From Prolixibacteraceae bacterium (lineage in GTDB: Bacteria > Bacteroidota > Bacteroidia > Bacteroidales > Prolixibacteraceae), in assembly GCA_003506435.1 (NCBI GenBank), contig DOAQ01000010.1, positions 117,028 through 181,027 on the forward strand: a DNA stretch of 64,000 bases, in the 5' to 3' direction. Shown here one piece after another: positions 43,208-52,058 of the stretch. Positions within the stretch are counted from its first letter, which is position 1. Each line of letters opens with the position of its first letter. Below the pieces are notes generated by a model. It had not been told where the DNA came from and did no database searches. It worked only from the letters and a program-made list of their open reading frames with translations. The position numbers were made by a program, and so were the translations under genes.

Positions 43208-44977
43208 GTGATCAAGCAGAAACGGACCTATCAGAAACGCATATTCATCTATTCAATTGCAGTATTCACATTTTTCACCATTGCAATACTGATTTTCCAG
43301 TTCAACCGCGAAAAAAGATACAAGACTTCGCAACTGGAAAATACACTCGACAACATCACGGAGATAACCCATAAATTTATCGGGCATCAGCGTATTTTTG
43401 AAGGCGGAAATTTTCATCTGCTCGACAGCCTGAAAACTATTCTCCCGCACGAAAATGTGCGTACCACGGTAATCGGCAGGAACGGGGAGGTTTTGTATGA
43501 TAGTTTCGTGGAAGATTACGAGTACATGGAGAACCACTTCCAGCGTCCGGAAATACAAAAAGCGCTGTTTCTTGGCAAAGGTTCCAGCATCCGGGGTTCT
43601 GCCACTACCAGCCAGGATTTTTACTATTATGCCCGGTTTTACCACGATTATTTCATCCGGACTGCGGTGGTTTACAATATCGAAATTGTCCATTTCCTTC
43701 AGGCTGAACGAATGTTCATCGCTTTCCTGATCTTCATGTCCGTGGTCATCTGGCTGTTGCTCTTCTTTGTAACACGCCGGTTGGGCGATTTTATTACCCG
43801 TCTGAAAGATTTTGCCATCCGGGCAGGACGCGAGGAAAAAATGGAAGATCACATTGATTTTCCCGACGACGAATTGGGAGTGATCAGCCAGCAGATCATT
43901 CAGATTTACAAAAAAATGAAAGACGCGAAAGACGATTTGGGAAATGAAAAAGATAAACTGTTCCGCCATCTTCAGGTGCTGAATGTGGGGATTGCCTTCT
44001 TTTCAGCAAAAAAGGAAAAAACGCTGGCAAACAGTCATTTCATCCAGTATATCAATTTAATTTCTGAAAAGTCAACCATTTCTGCCGGACATATTTTCGT
44101 GATCCCTGAATTCAGTGAAATTTCCGATTTTATCAATAAACATCTGGAAGATGATTTCTTTCCGGGACAGGACGAACTGCCGCGCCACGAAATTACCATT
44201 GCGCGGGGCGACCATTTTTTCCACATACAGGTGATTATTTTTGCCGACAAGAGTTTTGAAATCCTGATCACCGATATTTCGCGTCCCGAACGGCGCAGGT
44301 TGCTGAAACAGCAGCTTACATCGAACATTGCCCACGAGTTGAAAACGCCGCTGGCTTCCATCAGAGGATATCTCGAAACCATCCTTTCGACCGATGTACC
44401 GGCTGACAAGCAGAAATATTTCATAGAAAAGGCATTTGCCCAGTCGGAACGCCTGAGCGACCTGATCAACGACATTTCGCTGCTGAGTAATATTGAAGAT
44501 GCAGGCGACCTTTTCGAATTTAAAAAGCTGAACATCCGCCGTATTATCGACGATGTGATTGAAAACCTCAGCAGCCGGCTTGATGCTTCGCATATAAAAT
44601 GCGAAATTCAGGTTGACAGTTCGGTTGAGCTGAACGGCAACGACTCGTTAATTTTTTCGGTATTCCAGAATTTTGTGGAAAATTCGATCAATTACGCCGG
44701 GGAGAATATCACGATCAGCATAAACCAATACCTCGAAGATGAGAATTATTACTACTTCTCGTATTCCGACAACGGGCCGGGCATACCGGAAGAACATCTG
44801 CAACGTATTTTCGAGCGTTTTTACCGGGTAGACAAGGGCCGTTCGCGCGAAACAGGAGGAACCGGACTGGGTTTGTCGATTGTAAAAAATGCGGTTCAGT
44901 TGCATAAAGGCGAGGTTTCGGTACGCAACCGCCCCGAAGGAGGACTGGAGTATCTGTTCTCACTGGCAAAACGCTAA
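43208..44977 (+). CDS. PhoR-like sensor histidine kinase (second pair)
   Basis: A 589-residue kinase starting with GTG at 43208. TM1 is at about 12-30, an extracytoplasmic domain of about 130 residues follows, and TM2 (MFIAFLIFMSVVIWLLLFFV) is near 175-195. A HAMP-like linker and a PAS-like region follow. The phosphotransfer helix has H376 in IAHELKTPLASI. The ATPase domain has VENSINYAG, YSDNGPGIP, IFERFYRV and GTGLGLSI. Unlike the first PhoR-like kinase it has a real sensor domain, so the two may respond to different signals. Confidence 0.92.
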   Translation: MIKQKRTYQKRIFIYSIAVFTFFTIAILIFQFNREKRYKTSQLENTLDNITEITHKFIGHQRIFEGGNFHLLDSLKTILPHENVRTTVIGRNGEVLYDSFVEDYEYMENHFQRPEIQKALFLGKGSSIRGSATTSQDFYYYARFYHDYFIRTAVVYNIEIVHFLQAERMFIAFLIFMSVVIWLLLFFVTRRLGDFITRLKDFAIRAGREEKMEDHIDFPDDELGVISQQIIQIYKKMKDAKDDLGNEKDKLFRHLQVLNVGIAFFSAKKEKTLANSHFIQYINLISEKSTISAGHIFVIPEFSEISDFINKHLEDDFFPGQDELPRHEITIARGDHFFHIQVIIFADKSFEILITDISRPERRRLLKQQLTSNIAHELKTPLASIRGYLETILSTDVPADKQKYFIEKAFAQSERLSDLINDISLLSNIEDAGDLFEFKKLNIRRIIDDVIENLSSRLDASHIKCEIQVDSSVELNGNDSLIFSVFQNFVENSINYAGENITISINQYLEDENYYYFSYSDNGPGIPEEHLQRIFERFYRVDKGRSRETGGTGLGLSIVKNAVQLHKGEVSVRNRPEGGLEYLFSLAKR

Positions 44978-45031
44978 CAATGTGGGTCCGCTATAAATAC
45001 GATCAACTATTTTTACCTTTCCTTGACGGAC

Positions 45032-45060
45032 AAAAAAACCGCCTTCCCTCCGGAAAGCGG
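45032..45060 (-). terminator. terminator of the 118-aa protein gene
   Basis: On the minus strand CCGC and TTCC arms pair with GGAA and GCGG (one mismatch) and are followed by seven T residues. It lies between convergent genes. Confidence 0.6.
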
Positions 45061-45101
45061 CGATCAATCTTAAGTATAGAATTCAATCAGCGAACTAAAT
45101 T

Positions 45102-45458
45102 TCAGTTTGAAGCCTGTAATTTAATTTCAAGCTGATTTTTCGTTTGGTCTGCCTGAACGTTTTTCACTAATTGTTTTTCGTATGAAATGTAACTTGAAAC
45201 AATATCGTAATTGCCTTTTTTTACATTTTTGAATGAAAACCTTCCATCGAAATCGGTGTATGTTTTCTGCTCGGTACCTTTCAGGCAAACTTCAACACCC
45301 ACAAGCAATTCGCCGGTTTTTTCATCGGTTATAATCCCTGACAGATCAACTACTGCAAGCTTATTGTCCGCCGCTACATCTGATTTTTCATTTTCATTTT
45401 TTGTAAAACCTGTGAATACAAAAAAGATCAAAGCCATGCTAAATAATATCCGTTTCAT
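45102..45458 (-). CDS. free-standing carboxypeptidase-regulatory-like domain protein, Pho-regulated
   Basis: A 118-residue exported protein: a signal peptide (residues 1-20), then one carboxypeptidase-regulatory-like beta-sandwich. It has DLSGIITDEKTGELLVGVEV, GTEQKTYTDFDGRFSF and VSSYISYEKQLV. Such domains normally start SusC-like TonB receptors; here the domain stands alone. The gene is preceded by four perfect Pho hexamers and a perfect TAACTTTG, so it is very probably induced by phosphate limitation. The molecular role is unknown; it might bind a receptor or protein on the outer membrane. Confidence 0.8.
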   Translation of the reverse strand: MKRILFSMALIFFVFTGFTKNENEKSDVAADNKLAVVDLSGIITDEKTGELLVGVEVCLKGTEQKTYTDFDGRFSFKNVKKGNYDIVSSYISYEKQLVKNVQADQTKNQLEIKLQASN

Positions 45459-45486
45459 AATATTGAATTTTCTGTGTTTTATAAAA

Positions 45487-45543
45487 CAAAGTTATTCCTG
45501 TCGCATTAAAGGGCAATTACAGAATTATTAAAATTTGATTACA
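45487..45543 (-). promoter_or_regulatory. Pho box and -7 element of the 118-aa protein gene
   Basis: On the plus strand ATTAAA (45505), ATTACA (45516), ATTAAA (45527) and ATTACA (45538) sit at an exact 11-bp pitch; on the coding strand they read TGTAAT/TTTAAT. A 10-nt gap precedes TAACTTTG (45494 to 45487), a perfect -7 element. This is the cleanest of the three copies. Confidence 0.82.
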
Positions 45544-45547
45544 GGAA

Positions 45548-46012
45548 TTAAAAAACGCGTTCACTGATAACTTCTCCGGTTTCCGGCGAATATCTTTTCC
45601 ATATTCCCGATTTTTCGCCATTCACGTAATTCATTTCATAAATGAGCTTCCCTGTTTCGTCCCATACTTTCCATTCGCCATGCTTTTTGCCTTTTTTATA
45701 ATTTGCTATGGCAACTTTTATATCGTTCTCGTTATAAGTAATCCAGGTTCCGTTCATTACATTTTTTTTATACGACCGGACTTCGTTTAATTTCCCGTTT
45801 TCAAAATACACGCGGACCTCGCCATCTTTCATTCCCCTGGTAAGGTGCATTTCCATTTTCATGTTTCCATTCTCATAAACACTGGCATAATACCCTGAAT
45901 ATGGTTTTGAATCAGCGGTTAAATATTTACCGTCTACTTCTTTTATACTTTGCCCAAAAATAGTTGCCGAAAACAATAAAATGAATCCGAAAAAGAATCC
46001 CGTTTTTTTCAT
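45548..46012 (-). CDS. MORN-like repeat protein (YwqK family), exported
   Basis: A 154-residue protein with a signal peptide (MKKTGFFFGFILLFSATIFGQ). It has about five to six repeats of the YENGxxxxE/GxxKxGxW type: YENGNMKMEMH, YFENGKLNEVR, YKKGKKHGEWKVWDETGKLIYE, VNGEKSGIWKRY. Databases call this group MORN or YwqK antitoxin-like, but there is no evidence of a toxin here and the name should not be taken literally. It lies between the Pho-regulated 118-aa gene and the TonB receptor gene. Its own promoter was not recognised. Confidence 0.8.
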   Translation of the reverse strand: MKKTGFFFGFILLFSATIFGQSIKEVDGKYLTADSKPYSGYYASVYENGNMKMEMHLTRGMKDGEVRVYFENGKLNEVRSYKKNVMNGTWITYNENDIKVAIANYKKGKKHGEWKVWDETGKLIYEMNYVNGEKSGIWKRYSPETGEVISERVF

Positions 46013-46149
46013 AATTATCTATTTTTTATTCAATGTTGAAATTTAATTTTTTTGATTTCCATTTCCTTTCACGTCACAGGTCAAACCATTTCTGCCGCTG
46101 CTTCTCCGGAAATCCGACTGTTTTTTATCCCTCTGGAAACCTGTTGAAG

Positions 46150-46178
46150 AAACCCCGGCACCTGTCCGGATGCCAGGG
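46150..46178 (-). terminator. possible terminator after the Pho-regulated TonB receptor gene
   Basis: On the minus strand CCCTGGCA pairs with TGCCGGGG (one mismatch) and TTTCTTC follows. It lies in the 234-bp gap between the receptor stop and the MORN-like gene, which holds nothing else that I recognise. Confidence 0.45.
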
Positions 46179-46246
46179 CTAATCAACATGCGGGCAACTT
46201 TCGTTGCTGTCCTTTATATAACATTTACCTATGAACCGTTTGTCTT

Positions 46247-49144
46247 TTAAAAAAACGAATAACTTACTTTAAGCTGGAAAGTCATGCCCGGGCTAAGCCT
46301 GGAGAAGAACTGATCATCTGCATGATAGGACTTGAATACAGACTCTTTTTTGTCATTCAGTAAGTTATCGATCTTTAAGCCGAGCTGAAACCGTTGTTTT
46401 TTCCCAAATGCTTTATTGGCATTGATGTTAAGGCTATGGAAAGGCACGCTGTAAATATCAGGGCGGTCAACAATTCCGACATATTGAAGTGTTTGTCCCT
46501 GTACATTGTAATAAACTCCTGCATCGAGACCTCTTCCAAAACCATTTTCACTGCCATCATACGAAAGACCTGCGTTGACAATGTATGGCGCCTGTCCGGC
46601 CATGTCCCTGTATTGGTCTATAATTTGCCCGGTCCGGGCATTTTCAACCCGCGAGTTGTACTCGGCCGAACCCATCTCAATTTGAGAATGGGTAAATGTG
46701 AAGTTTACCATCATGCTGAAGTTTTTAAGCGGTTCGCCCAAGAGCTTCAGGCTTTGGCGCAATTCCACTTCAACCCCTGCAACTTTGCCATCGCCCACGT
46801 TCCGTGGTTGGTACGAACCCGGCTGGGTCACATACTGCACAATCTCGATTGGGTTTTTGAATTGCTTGTAAAATGCACCGGCAGAAATGGTCTGTCCACC
46901 TGTTTGAAACATTTCCCAACGGACATCAAAGTTCTGTATATCTGTTTTTGTCAGATTTCCATCCCAGTATTCAACGCCTGCAATGTCGTCGGCATCGCGG
47001 AACATGCCCCCGATAAAGGTACGCCCGCTGATGGGGTCAAATATCTCAGCGTATGACAATTCTTTAAACGAAGGACGGGCAATTGTTTTAGACCAGGAAA
47101 ATCGCAGGTTTTGTTGCTCTGTAAGATTATAAATCAGGTTAATGGTCGGAAAAAAATCCAAATTATCGAGAACCTTTTCGTTATCCAGAATTTTTGTACC
47201 CAACTGATCCTGGCCGGTATAATATTGCACGTAATTTTCAGCCCTCAGTCCGGCAATGGCTCTCAGCTTTTTCACCGGGCTCATTTCAACCGAAGCATAA
47301 CCGGCAGTATTGCGCACATTGGCATCGAACTGGTTCGGGTTTACCGGGATAAAAGGAGCTTCGTAGGTTGTACCGCGGGAAACATTTCCGTTGTAAGGCC
47401 ATAAATTTTCAGGCCGGAATATTTCGTTCGGGTCGCCGGTCAAGGGAACATTCCGAAGATTGACCGCGTAATTCCGGATGACAAAATCACGCTCTTTATA
47501 CGCATAGGCGCCACCAAATTTCAGCTTGGCAGCTTCGCCATTCATTTTAAAATCTTTGGTCACATGAAAGACCCCCGACAGGTTTATCTCTTCCAGCTCG
47601 CGCCATATCCGTTCAGGAAAACCAACTTCCGTACCAATGGTAAAGTTTCCGTTGTTTATGCCATACCGGGTGAAGCGAATATCGGGATCGCTGATTTTTG
47701 ACAAGGTGGGTGAAACTTTCCATTCGATGTCCCAACCTTTTTCATACCATGTATATTTTCCGTCCAACAGAACATTGGTCAACGAACGCTGGCTGTATTC
47801 CAGATTATGCTGAAAACCGGAAAATTCAGTTCCCAGGTTGGTTTTTGCATAGTCGAAAATAGCGGCTTGTGATTCGCCGTTTTGCAAGTGCAGGAAGTTG
47901 ATCCGGTACTTGGCTTTTTTGCTTTTTAATGCTACCCCGGCCAGGCCGCTCCACAGAACGCTGTTCACCCCGTAGTCGCCCGACTGGATTTCACGTAATT
48001 CCATTTCCGTTTCGTTCAGTTCACTGGACAATCCATACCGGCCATATTCGGCATCCGGATAAAATTCGGTATCGTTTTTATACGAAAATGCCAAAAGGTA
48101 TCCCAAATTGTATTTTCCCAAAATCATCTGGTTCCCGAATGTAGCGCCAATACTGTAATCCATGAAACTACGTTGCCTGGAAGCAGCCAGAACCGGATTG
48201 AACGACTTCAGTATTTCCTGGTAACGAATCGCTTTCTCTCCGGTCGGGTTGCCCACCACTTCGGAGAACAACGGGATATTTTCGGTCGCGGGAATGTCAC
48301 GTGTACCGTCATCAAACCCAAGCCAGTCGGTTTTCCCTCCTTCGTACGAAAGGTAATCGTTGTTGAAATGGGCTTTTGGGTTAAATCCGGCACTCATTGA
48401 TATTCCGGCATTTTTTGTTTCCGGAAAATCTTTGATATTGATGTTGATAACACCGCCCGTAAAATCGGCAGGCAGGTCGGCGCTAAATGTTTTATTCACC
48501 ACCATGTTATCGATGATACTGGTGGGGAAAATATCCATTTGGAGAGTATTCCTATCGGGATCAAGTCCCGGAATATCCAATCCGTTTAAGATCGTTTTGG
48601 TATACCGGTCGCCAAGGCCACGGACAAAAACATATTTCCCGCCTTCGACCGACACTCCGGTAACACGTTTCATGGAAGCGGCAGCATTGGAATCGCCAAT
48701 TTTTTTCAGACCTGCCGAAGAAATCCCGTCCAATAGGTTCACAGATTTCTTTTTCATGGCCTGCATGGCGGTTTCATTGTTCCGTATGGCTTTTGCCGTT
48801 ACAACTGCTTCCCCGATTTCAATGGTGGCCTCGTTGAGTTTCAGGTTATCGAGGACAATAGCTTTACCGGCCTCTATAACTACATCTTTAATGTTGATGG
48901 TCTCATAAGAAATAAAAGATACTCTGATTTGATATGTGCCCGGGACAATGCTCAGGTTAAATTTGCCATCCAAATCAGTAATCGTTCCGGTTGTGGTTCC
49001 TTCTGCAAATATGGTTACGCCGGGCAAAAATTCACCCGTTTTTCCATCGAAAACAGTACCTCTCAGAAATCCGTTCTGCCCGAACAGAACTGTGGAACAA
49101 AAAATGGACAGGAATAGGGTGATGGACAGTTTTGTTACTCGCAT
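46247..49144 (-). CDS. TonB-dependent receptor, Pho-regulated
   Basis: A 965-residue receptor. It has a signal peptide (LSITLFLSIFCSTVLFGQ) and a carboxypeptidase-regulatory domain (about 25-110). The plug contains GVSVEGGKYVFVRGLGDRY, and a barrel ends LKVSYSFF with a terminal Phe. There is no SusD-like partner; the upstream neighbour is a beta-helix lipoprotein. The Pho box in front of that lipoprotein gene indicates uptake of a phosphorus-containing compound, or induction by phosphate starvation. The true substrate is unknown. A perfect hairpin between the two genes could set their relative expression. Confidence 0.9.
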   Translation of the reverse strand: MRVTKLSITLFLSIFCSTVLFGQNGFLRGTVFDGKTGEFLPGVTIFAEGTTTGTITDLDGKFNLSIVPGTYQIRVSFISYETINIKDVVIEAGKAIVLDNLKLNEATIEIGEAVVTAKAIRNNETAMQAMKKKSVNLLDGISSAGLKKIGDSNAAASMKRVTGVSVEGGKYVFVRGLGDRYTKTILNGLDIPGLDPDRNTLQMDIFPTSIIDNMVVNKTFSADLPADFTGGVININIKDFPETKNAGISMSAGFNPKAHFNNDYLSYEGGKTDWLGFDDGTRDIPATENIPLFSEVVGNPTGEKAIRYQEILKSFNPVLAASRQRSFMDYSIGATFGNQMILGKYNLGYLLAFSYKNDTEFYPDAEYGRYGLSSELNETEMELREIQSGDYGVNSVLWSGLAGVALKSKKAKYRINFLHLQNGESQAAIFDYAKTNLGTEFSGFQHNLEYSQRSLTNVLLDGKYTWYEKGWDIEWKVSPTLSKISDPDIRFTRYGINNGNFTIGTEVGFPERIWRELEEINLSGVFHVTKDFKMNGEAAKLKFGGAYAYKERDFVIRNYAVNLRNVPLTGDPNEIFRPENLWPYNGNVSRGTTYEAPFIPVNPNQFDANVRNTAGYASVEMSPVKKLRAIAGLRAENYVQYYTGQDQLGTKILDNEKVLDNLDFFPTINLIYNLTEQQNLRFSWSKTIARPSFKELSYAEIFDPISGRTFIGGMFRDADDIAGVEYWDGNLTKTDIQNFDVRWEMFQTGGQTISAGAFYKQFKNPIEIVQYVTQPGSYQPRNVGDGKVAGVEVELRQSLKLLGEPLKNFSMMVNFTFTHSQIEMGSAEYNSRVENARTGQIIDQYRDMAGQAPYIVNAGLSYDGSENGFGRGLDAGVYYNVQGQTLQYVGIVDRPDIYSVPFHSLNINANKAFGKKQRFQLGLKIDNLLNDKKESVFKSYHADDQFFSRLSPGMTFQLKVSYSFF

Positions 49145-49176
49145 GATTGTTTTTTGTTGTTCTTTACTAATAACCA

Positions 49177-49206
49177 GAACTCACAGACCTGAAAGTCTGT
49201 GAGTTC
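49177..49206. repeat. perfect 12-bp palindrome between lipoprotein and TonB receptor genes
   Basis: GAACTCACAGAC and GTCTGTGAGTTC flank a 6-nt loop. It lies 32 nt after the lipoprotein stop and about 32 nt before the receptor ATG (minus strand). The T run is on the plus-strand side only, so it is not a simple terminator for these genes. Confidence 0.75.
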
Positions 49207-49236
49207 TTTTATGAAGTTCTTTTAATATGAAACATT

Positions 49237-50682
49237 TTATTTGAAAGAAGCCAGCGCACCGGCAACGGCAGCCCAGGACCAGCCGGCAAATTTAGCTTTA
49301 TCGGCGCCAACCGTATTGCTGTTTGCGGCAACCGCAGTTGTGAATGCGTCAGAACCACCTTTGAAGAAATCGGTAACAACTGTTCCGGCAGGAAGTGTCA
49401 CCTGAAAATTTTTAAGGACAGATACATAATCTGTTGGGATCTGGTCGAACGTTTGTCCTGCTTTAATATCGAAGAAATAAATATTCTCCATGTTAACATT
49501 CGTGTTCGGATCATTGTCAACCAGGCCAACAGCATTTTTAGCCTGAACACTTCCGTTTTTCAATGTGTAATTGGCAGTTGCGGCAGCGCCTTCCGGTCCG
49601 TCCAACTCAAAACATTTGTCTCCCGGGTTAATCACGATGAAGTTATCCAGTGTGCCAAGCCATTTCTGGTCAGCATCAATGGCATCGTCACCGGTATTCC
49701 AAACCAACGCATTTTTTACATTTACAGCACCACCAAACCATTCAATACCATCGTCCTGGTTCGAAACAATTTCAACGTTTTCGATAACCGTTCCTGAACC
49801 AATGCCACCCAGCGTAAGACCGTTAATTTCGTTCCCTTCTCCAATGTTGGCTCCACCATGGCGGATTGATACATACTTGATTACACCCGAGTTATCCGCA
49901 GCATTTGCACCTCCATACAAACCATTTTGATCCGAAGCGGGGATACCTTCAATTTGTGCTGTTTCACCGGTTTTAACAGAAATCGGAGCATTTCCAAGAA
50001 TAATTAAACCACCCCACAAACCGTTCAGGGTTGGATCAAGGTTCGGGCTGGCAACTTGCCCGGGTTCAATTTTATCAGCCACCGAAGTAAAAATAATTGG
50101 TGACGAAGCCGTGCCTTCGGCCATAATTTTAGCGCCACGGGCAATAATCAGGGCTGTCGCATTGGAACCTGTTCCGGCTTCTCCTTTTACGATTACACCC
50201 GCTTCAATTGTCAGCGTAACGCCCGACAAAACAGCAATCCGGCTTTTCAGCACATAAATCTTCCCTTTTTCCCAGGTTGTACTTGCGCTGATATTGGCTG
50301 TCACAGCAACCTCTTTCGCGATTGTTAAAACAGCGGTCGACTGGTATGACTGGTTTTGGTTGTCGGTCACAGAAAGGGTTACAGAACCTGCGCCAACATT
50401 CGTACCTGCAGTAAAATTCACTTTTATTGTACCCGATGTTGAACCTGAAGTTCCGTCGTTAGCAATGGTTGCAGTTCCGTTCGTTGCCTGAACCGATGAT
50501 GATTTAAACCCGGCGGCGGCAGTATAGCTGAATTCCATTTCTACAGTCTCTTCTATCACCACAGAAGTTTCAGAAGGAGCAGTTAAGGAAGGTACAGCAA
50601 ACGTTTCATCTTCCTCGCAAGAATTTAACATTACCAATCCTCCGAGAAAAGCAAATAAGAAAACATGTGTTAACTTTTTCAT
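49237..50682 (-). CDS. beta-helix/Ig-like surface lipoprotein, Pho-regulated
   Basis: A 481-residue lipoprotein. The lipobox Cys lies in MLNSC near residue 22. An Ig-like domain follows (about 35-125, TVEMEFSYTAAAGFKSSSVQ). A right-handed parallel beta-helix spans about 130-430, with repeated turns such as LTIEAGVIVKGEAG, ALIIARGAKI, GLTLGGIGSG and VIENVEIVSNQDDGI. The NQDDGIEWFGG and NTGDDAIDADQ Asp clusters resemble polysaccharide-binding or lyase-like helices. I infer a substrate-capturing partner for the downstream TonB receptor. The gene is preceded by a Pho box. Confidence 0.82.
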   Translation of the reverse strand: MKKLTHVFLFAFLGGLVMLNSCEEDETFAVPSLTAPSETSVVIEETVEMEFSYTAAAGFKSSSVQATNGTATIANDGTSGSTSGTIKVNFTAGTNVGAGSVTLSVTDNQNQSYQSTAVLTIAKEVAVTANISASTTWEKGKIYVLKSRIAVLSGVTLTIEAGVIVKGEAGTGSNATALIIARGAKIMAEGTASSPIIFTSVADKIEPGQVASPNLDPTLNGLWGGLIILGNAPISVKTGETAQIEGIPASDQNGLYGGANAADNSGVIKYVSIRHGGANIGEGNEINGLTLGGIGSGTVIENVEIVSNQDDGIEWFGGAVNVKNALVWNTGDDAIDADQKWLGTLDNFIVINPGDKCFELDGPEGAAATANYTLKNGSVQAKNAVGLVDNDPNTNVNMENIYFFDIKAGQTFDQIPTDYVSVLKNFQVTLPAGTVVTDFFKGGSDAFTTAVAANSNTVGADKAKFAGWSWAAVAGALASFK

Positions 50683-50708
50683 AGTATCAAAATTTGTTTT
50701 AATTGATA

Positions 50709-50765
50709 CAAAGCAACATCCCGAATATTACAATCTGATTAAAGACTATTTAAGCTTGGATTACA
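50709..50765 (-). promoter_or_regulatory. Pho box and -7 element of the lipoprotein/TonB receptor operon
   Basis: On the plus strand ATTACA (50727), ATTAAA (50738), TTTAAG (50749) and ATTACA (50760) lie at an exact 11-bp pitch. A 10-nt gap (50717-50726) precedes TTGCTTTG on the coding strand (50716 to 50709), one mismatch from TAnnTTTG. The geometry equals the pst promoter. The rest of the 320-bp gap up to 51002 shows a TATTTTTG at 50897-50904 and nothing else clear. Confidence 0.78.
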
Positions 50766-50896
50766 TTTCTGAAACAGAATTGCAACAAGACTCGCACGTT
50801 GCAATTTCCCTGGTCTTCCTGATTTTCAGGAAACGGCACCAACCACTAAAAAAAGTTAATACAGAACCCGCCGCCTCAAAATTTCAATTAAATTTC

Positions 50897-50904
50897 TATT
50901 TTTG
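50897..50904 (+). promoter_or_regulatory. possible -7 element TATTTTTG for the ROK kinase gene
   Basis: A perfect TAnnTTTG on the plus strand, about 100 nt upstream of the ATG at 51003, with no -33 box at the usual distance. Confidence 0.35.
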
Positions 50905-51002
50905 TTCTTGCCCTGCCTGGCAGGTTATTTTGACTATTACCAAAAACAATAATCATGAACGAAAAGAGGCGCTATCCTTTTTTCTGAATAATACTTAAAA
51001 AA

Positions 51003-51980
51003 ATGAAAAAAGTAACAATTGGTGTGGATATTGGCGGTACAAATACCGCAATCGGAGTGGTTGACGCAGAAGGAAACGTAATGGTAAAAAACAACATTCC
51101 AACTCCGTCGCACGGTGATATTAACAAGTACATGACCGAATTATCGGATGCCATCAAGGAACTCATCAGATCAGTTAATTTACTGAATGCCGACATTGAA
51201 ATTTTGGGTATCGGCGTTGGTGCACCAAACGGCAATTATTACAACGGGACTATTGAATACGCTCCCAACCTTTCGTTCCGCGGAGTAATTCACTTTGTAA
51301 CCCTGCTGAAAGAAAAATTTCCTGAACTCCCGGCAATTGCCTTGACCAACGATGCCAATGCCGCAGCGATTGGCGAAATGATATACGGCGGCGCCAAAGG
51401 CATGAAAAACTTTGTGATGTACACACTCGGAACCGGTGTTGGCAGCGGTATCGTTGTTGACGGCAACATGGTTTACGGACACGACGGTTTTGCCGGAGAA
51501 TGCGGACATAGCATGTTGATTCCCGGAGGACGCCTCTGCGGATGCGGCACCAAAGGACATCTCGAAGCCTATTGTTCAGCGCCGGGCATGAAACGTACTG
51601 CTTTCGAAATCATGGCACGCGATAATGCAAGCACCAGCTTACTGGCCGACAAATCGTTCAACGAACTGGATTCGAAAATGATTTTCGATGCCGCGGAAAA
51701 AGGCGACAAAGTAGCGCTTGAAGTATTCGAACAAACCGGCAAATGGCTCGGACAAGGCCTGGCCGATACCGTTCATCATACCAGCCCCGAAGCCATCTTC
51801 CTGTTTGGCGGGCCAACGGCTGCGGGCGACTACATATTTAAACCGACCATCGGGAGTATGAACGAATACTTGTTGCCAATCTTCAAAAACAAGATCAAAG
51901 TGCTTCCTTCGCAACTAAAAGCCGGCGATGCGGCAATCGTTGGGGCCAGCGCACTGGTTTACAAAGAACTTGAAAAATAA
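51003..51980 (+). CDS. ROK-family sugar kinase (glucokinase-like)
   Basis: A 325-residue ROK kinase. The ATP-binding phosphate loop is VDIGGTNTAIG at residues 8-18. The ROK consensus includes a CGCGTKGHLEAYCS zinc-binding/signature region near residue 178, and ALTNDANAAAIGE for sugar binding. It is predicted to phosphorylate glucose or a similar hexose (for example N-acetylglucosamine or N-acetylmannosamine). The exact substrate is not decidable. It has its own terminator and is transcribed away from the lipoprotein/TonB operon. Confidence 0.92.
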   Translation: MKKVTIGVDIGGTNTAIGVVDAEGNVMVKNNIPTPSHGDINKYMTELSDAIKELIRSVNLLNADIEILGIGVGAPNGNYYNGTIEYAPNLSFRGVIHFVTLLKEKFPELPAIALTNDANAAAIGEMIYGGAKGMKNFVMYTLGTGVGSGIVVDGNMVYGHDGFAGECGHSMLIPGGRLCGCGTKGHLEAYCSAPGMKRTAFEIMARDNASTSLLADKSFNELDSKMIFDAAEKGDKVALEVFEQTGKWLGQGLADTVHHTSPEAIFLFGGPTAAGDYIFKPTIGSMNEYLLPIFKNKIKVLPSQLKAGDAAIVGASALVYKELEK

Positions 51981-52002
51981 ACCCATCAAATATCATGGAA
52001 AG

Positions 52003-52030
52003 AAGCGGGGCCGTCTGGTTCCGCTTTTTT
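52003..52030 (+). terminator. terminator of the ROK kinase gene
   Basis: AAGCGG pairs with CCGCTT around a GC-containing loop, followed by TTTT, 23 nt after the stop. Confidence 0.75.
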
Positions 52031-52038
52031 ATTTTCTT

Positions 52039-52046
52039 TACTTTTG
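52039..52046 (+). promoter_or_regulatory. -7 element TACTTTTG for the MBL-fold gene
   Basis: A perfect TAnnTTTG. The transcription start would be about 6 nt before the ATG at 52059, a very short leader. It rules out the TTG at 52044 as the start codon. Confidence 0.55.
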
Positions 52047-52058
52047 AAAGAAAAAGCG

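Noticed and set aside
45548..46012. Toxin-antitoxin antitoxin (YwqK name)
   Set aside because: The protein is exported and no toxin gene is adjacent; the database name for MORN-like repeats is misleading.
46013..46246. Possible cobalamin or other riboswitch in the GC-rich gap after the TonB receptor gene
   Set aside because: Hairpins are present but the B12-box and other conserved riboswitch cores are not found. It is at the 3' side of the receptor gene, so a terminator is more likely.
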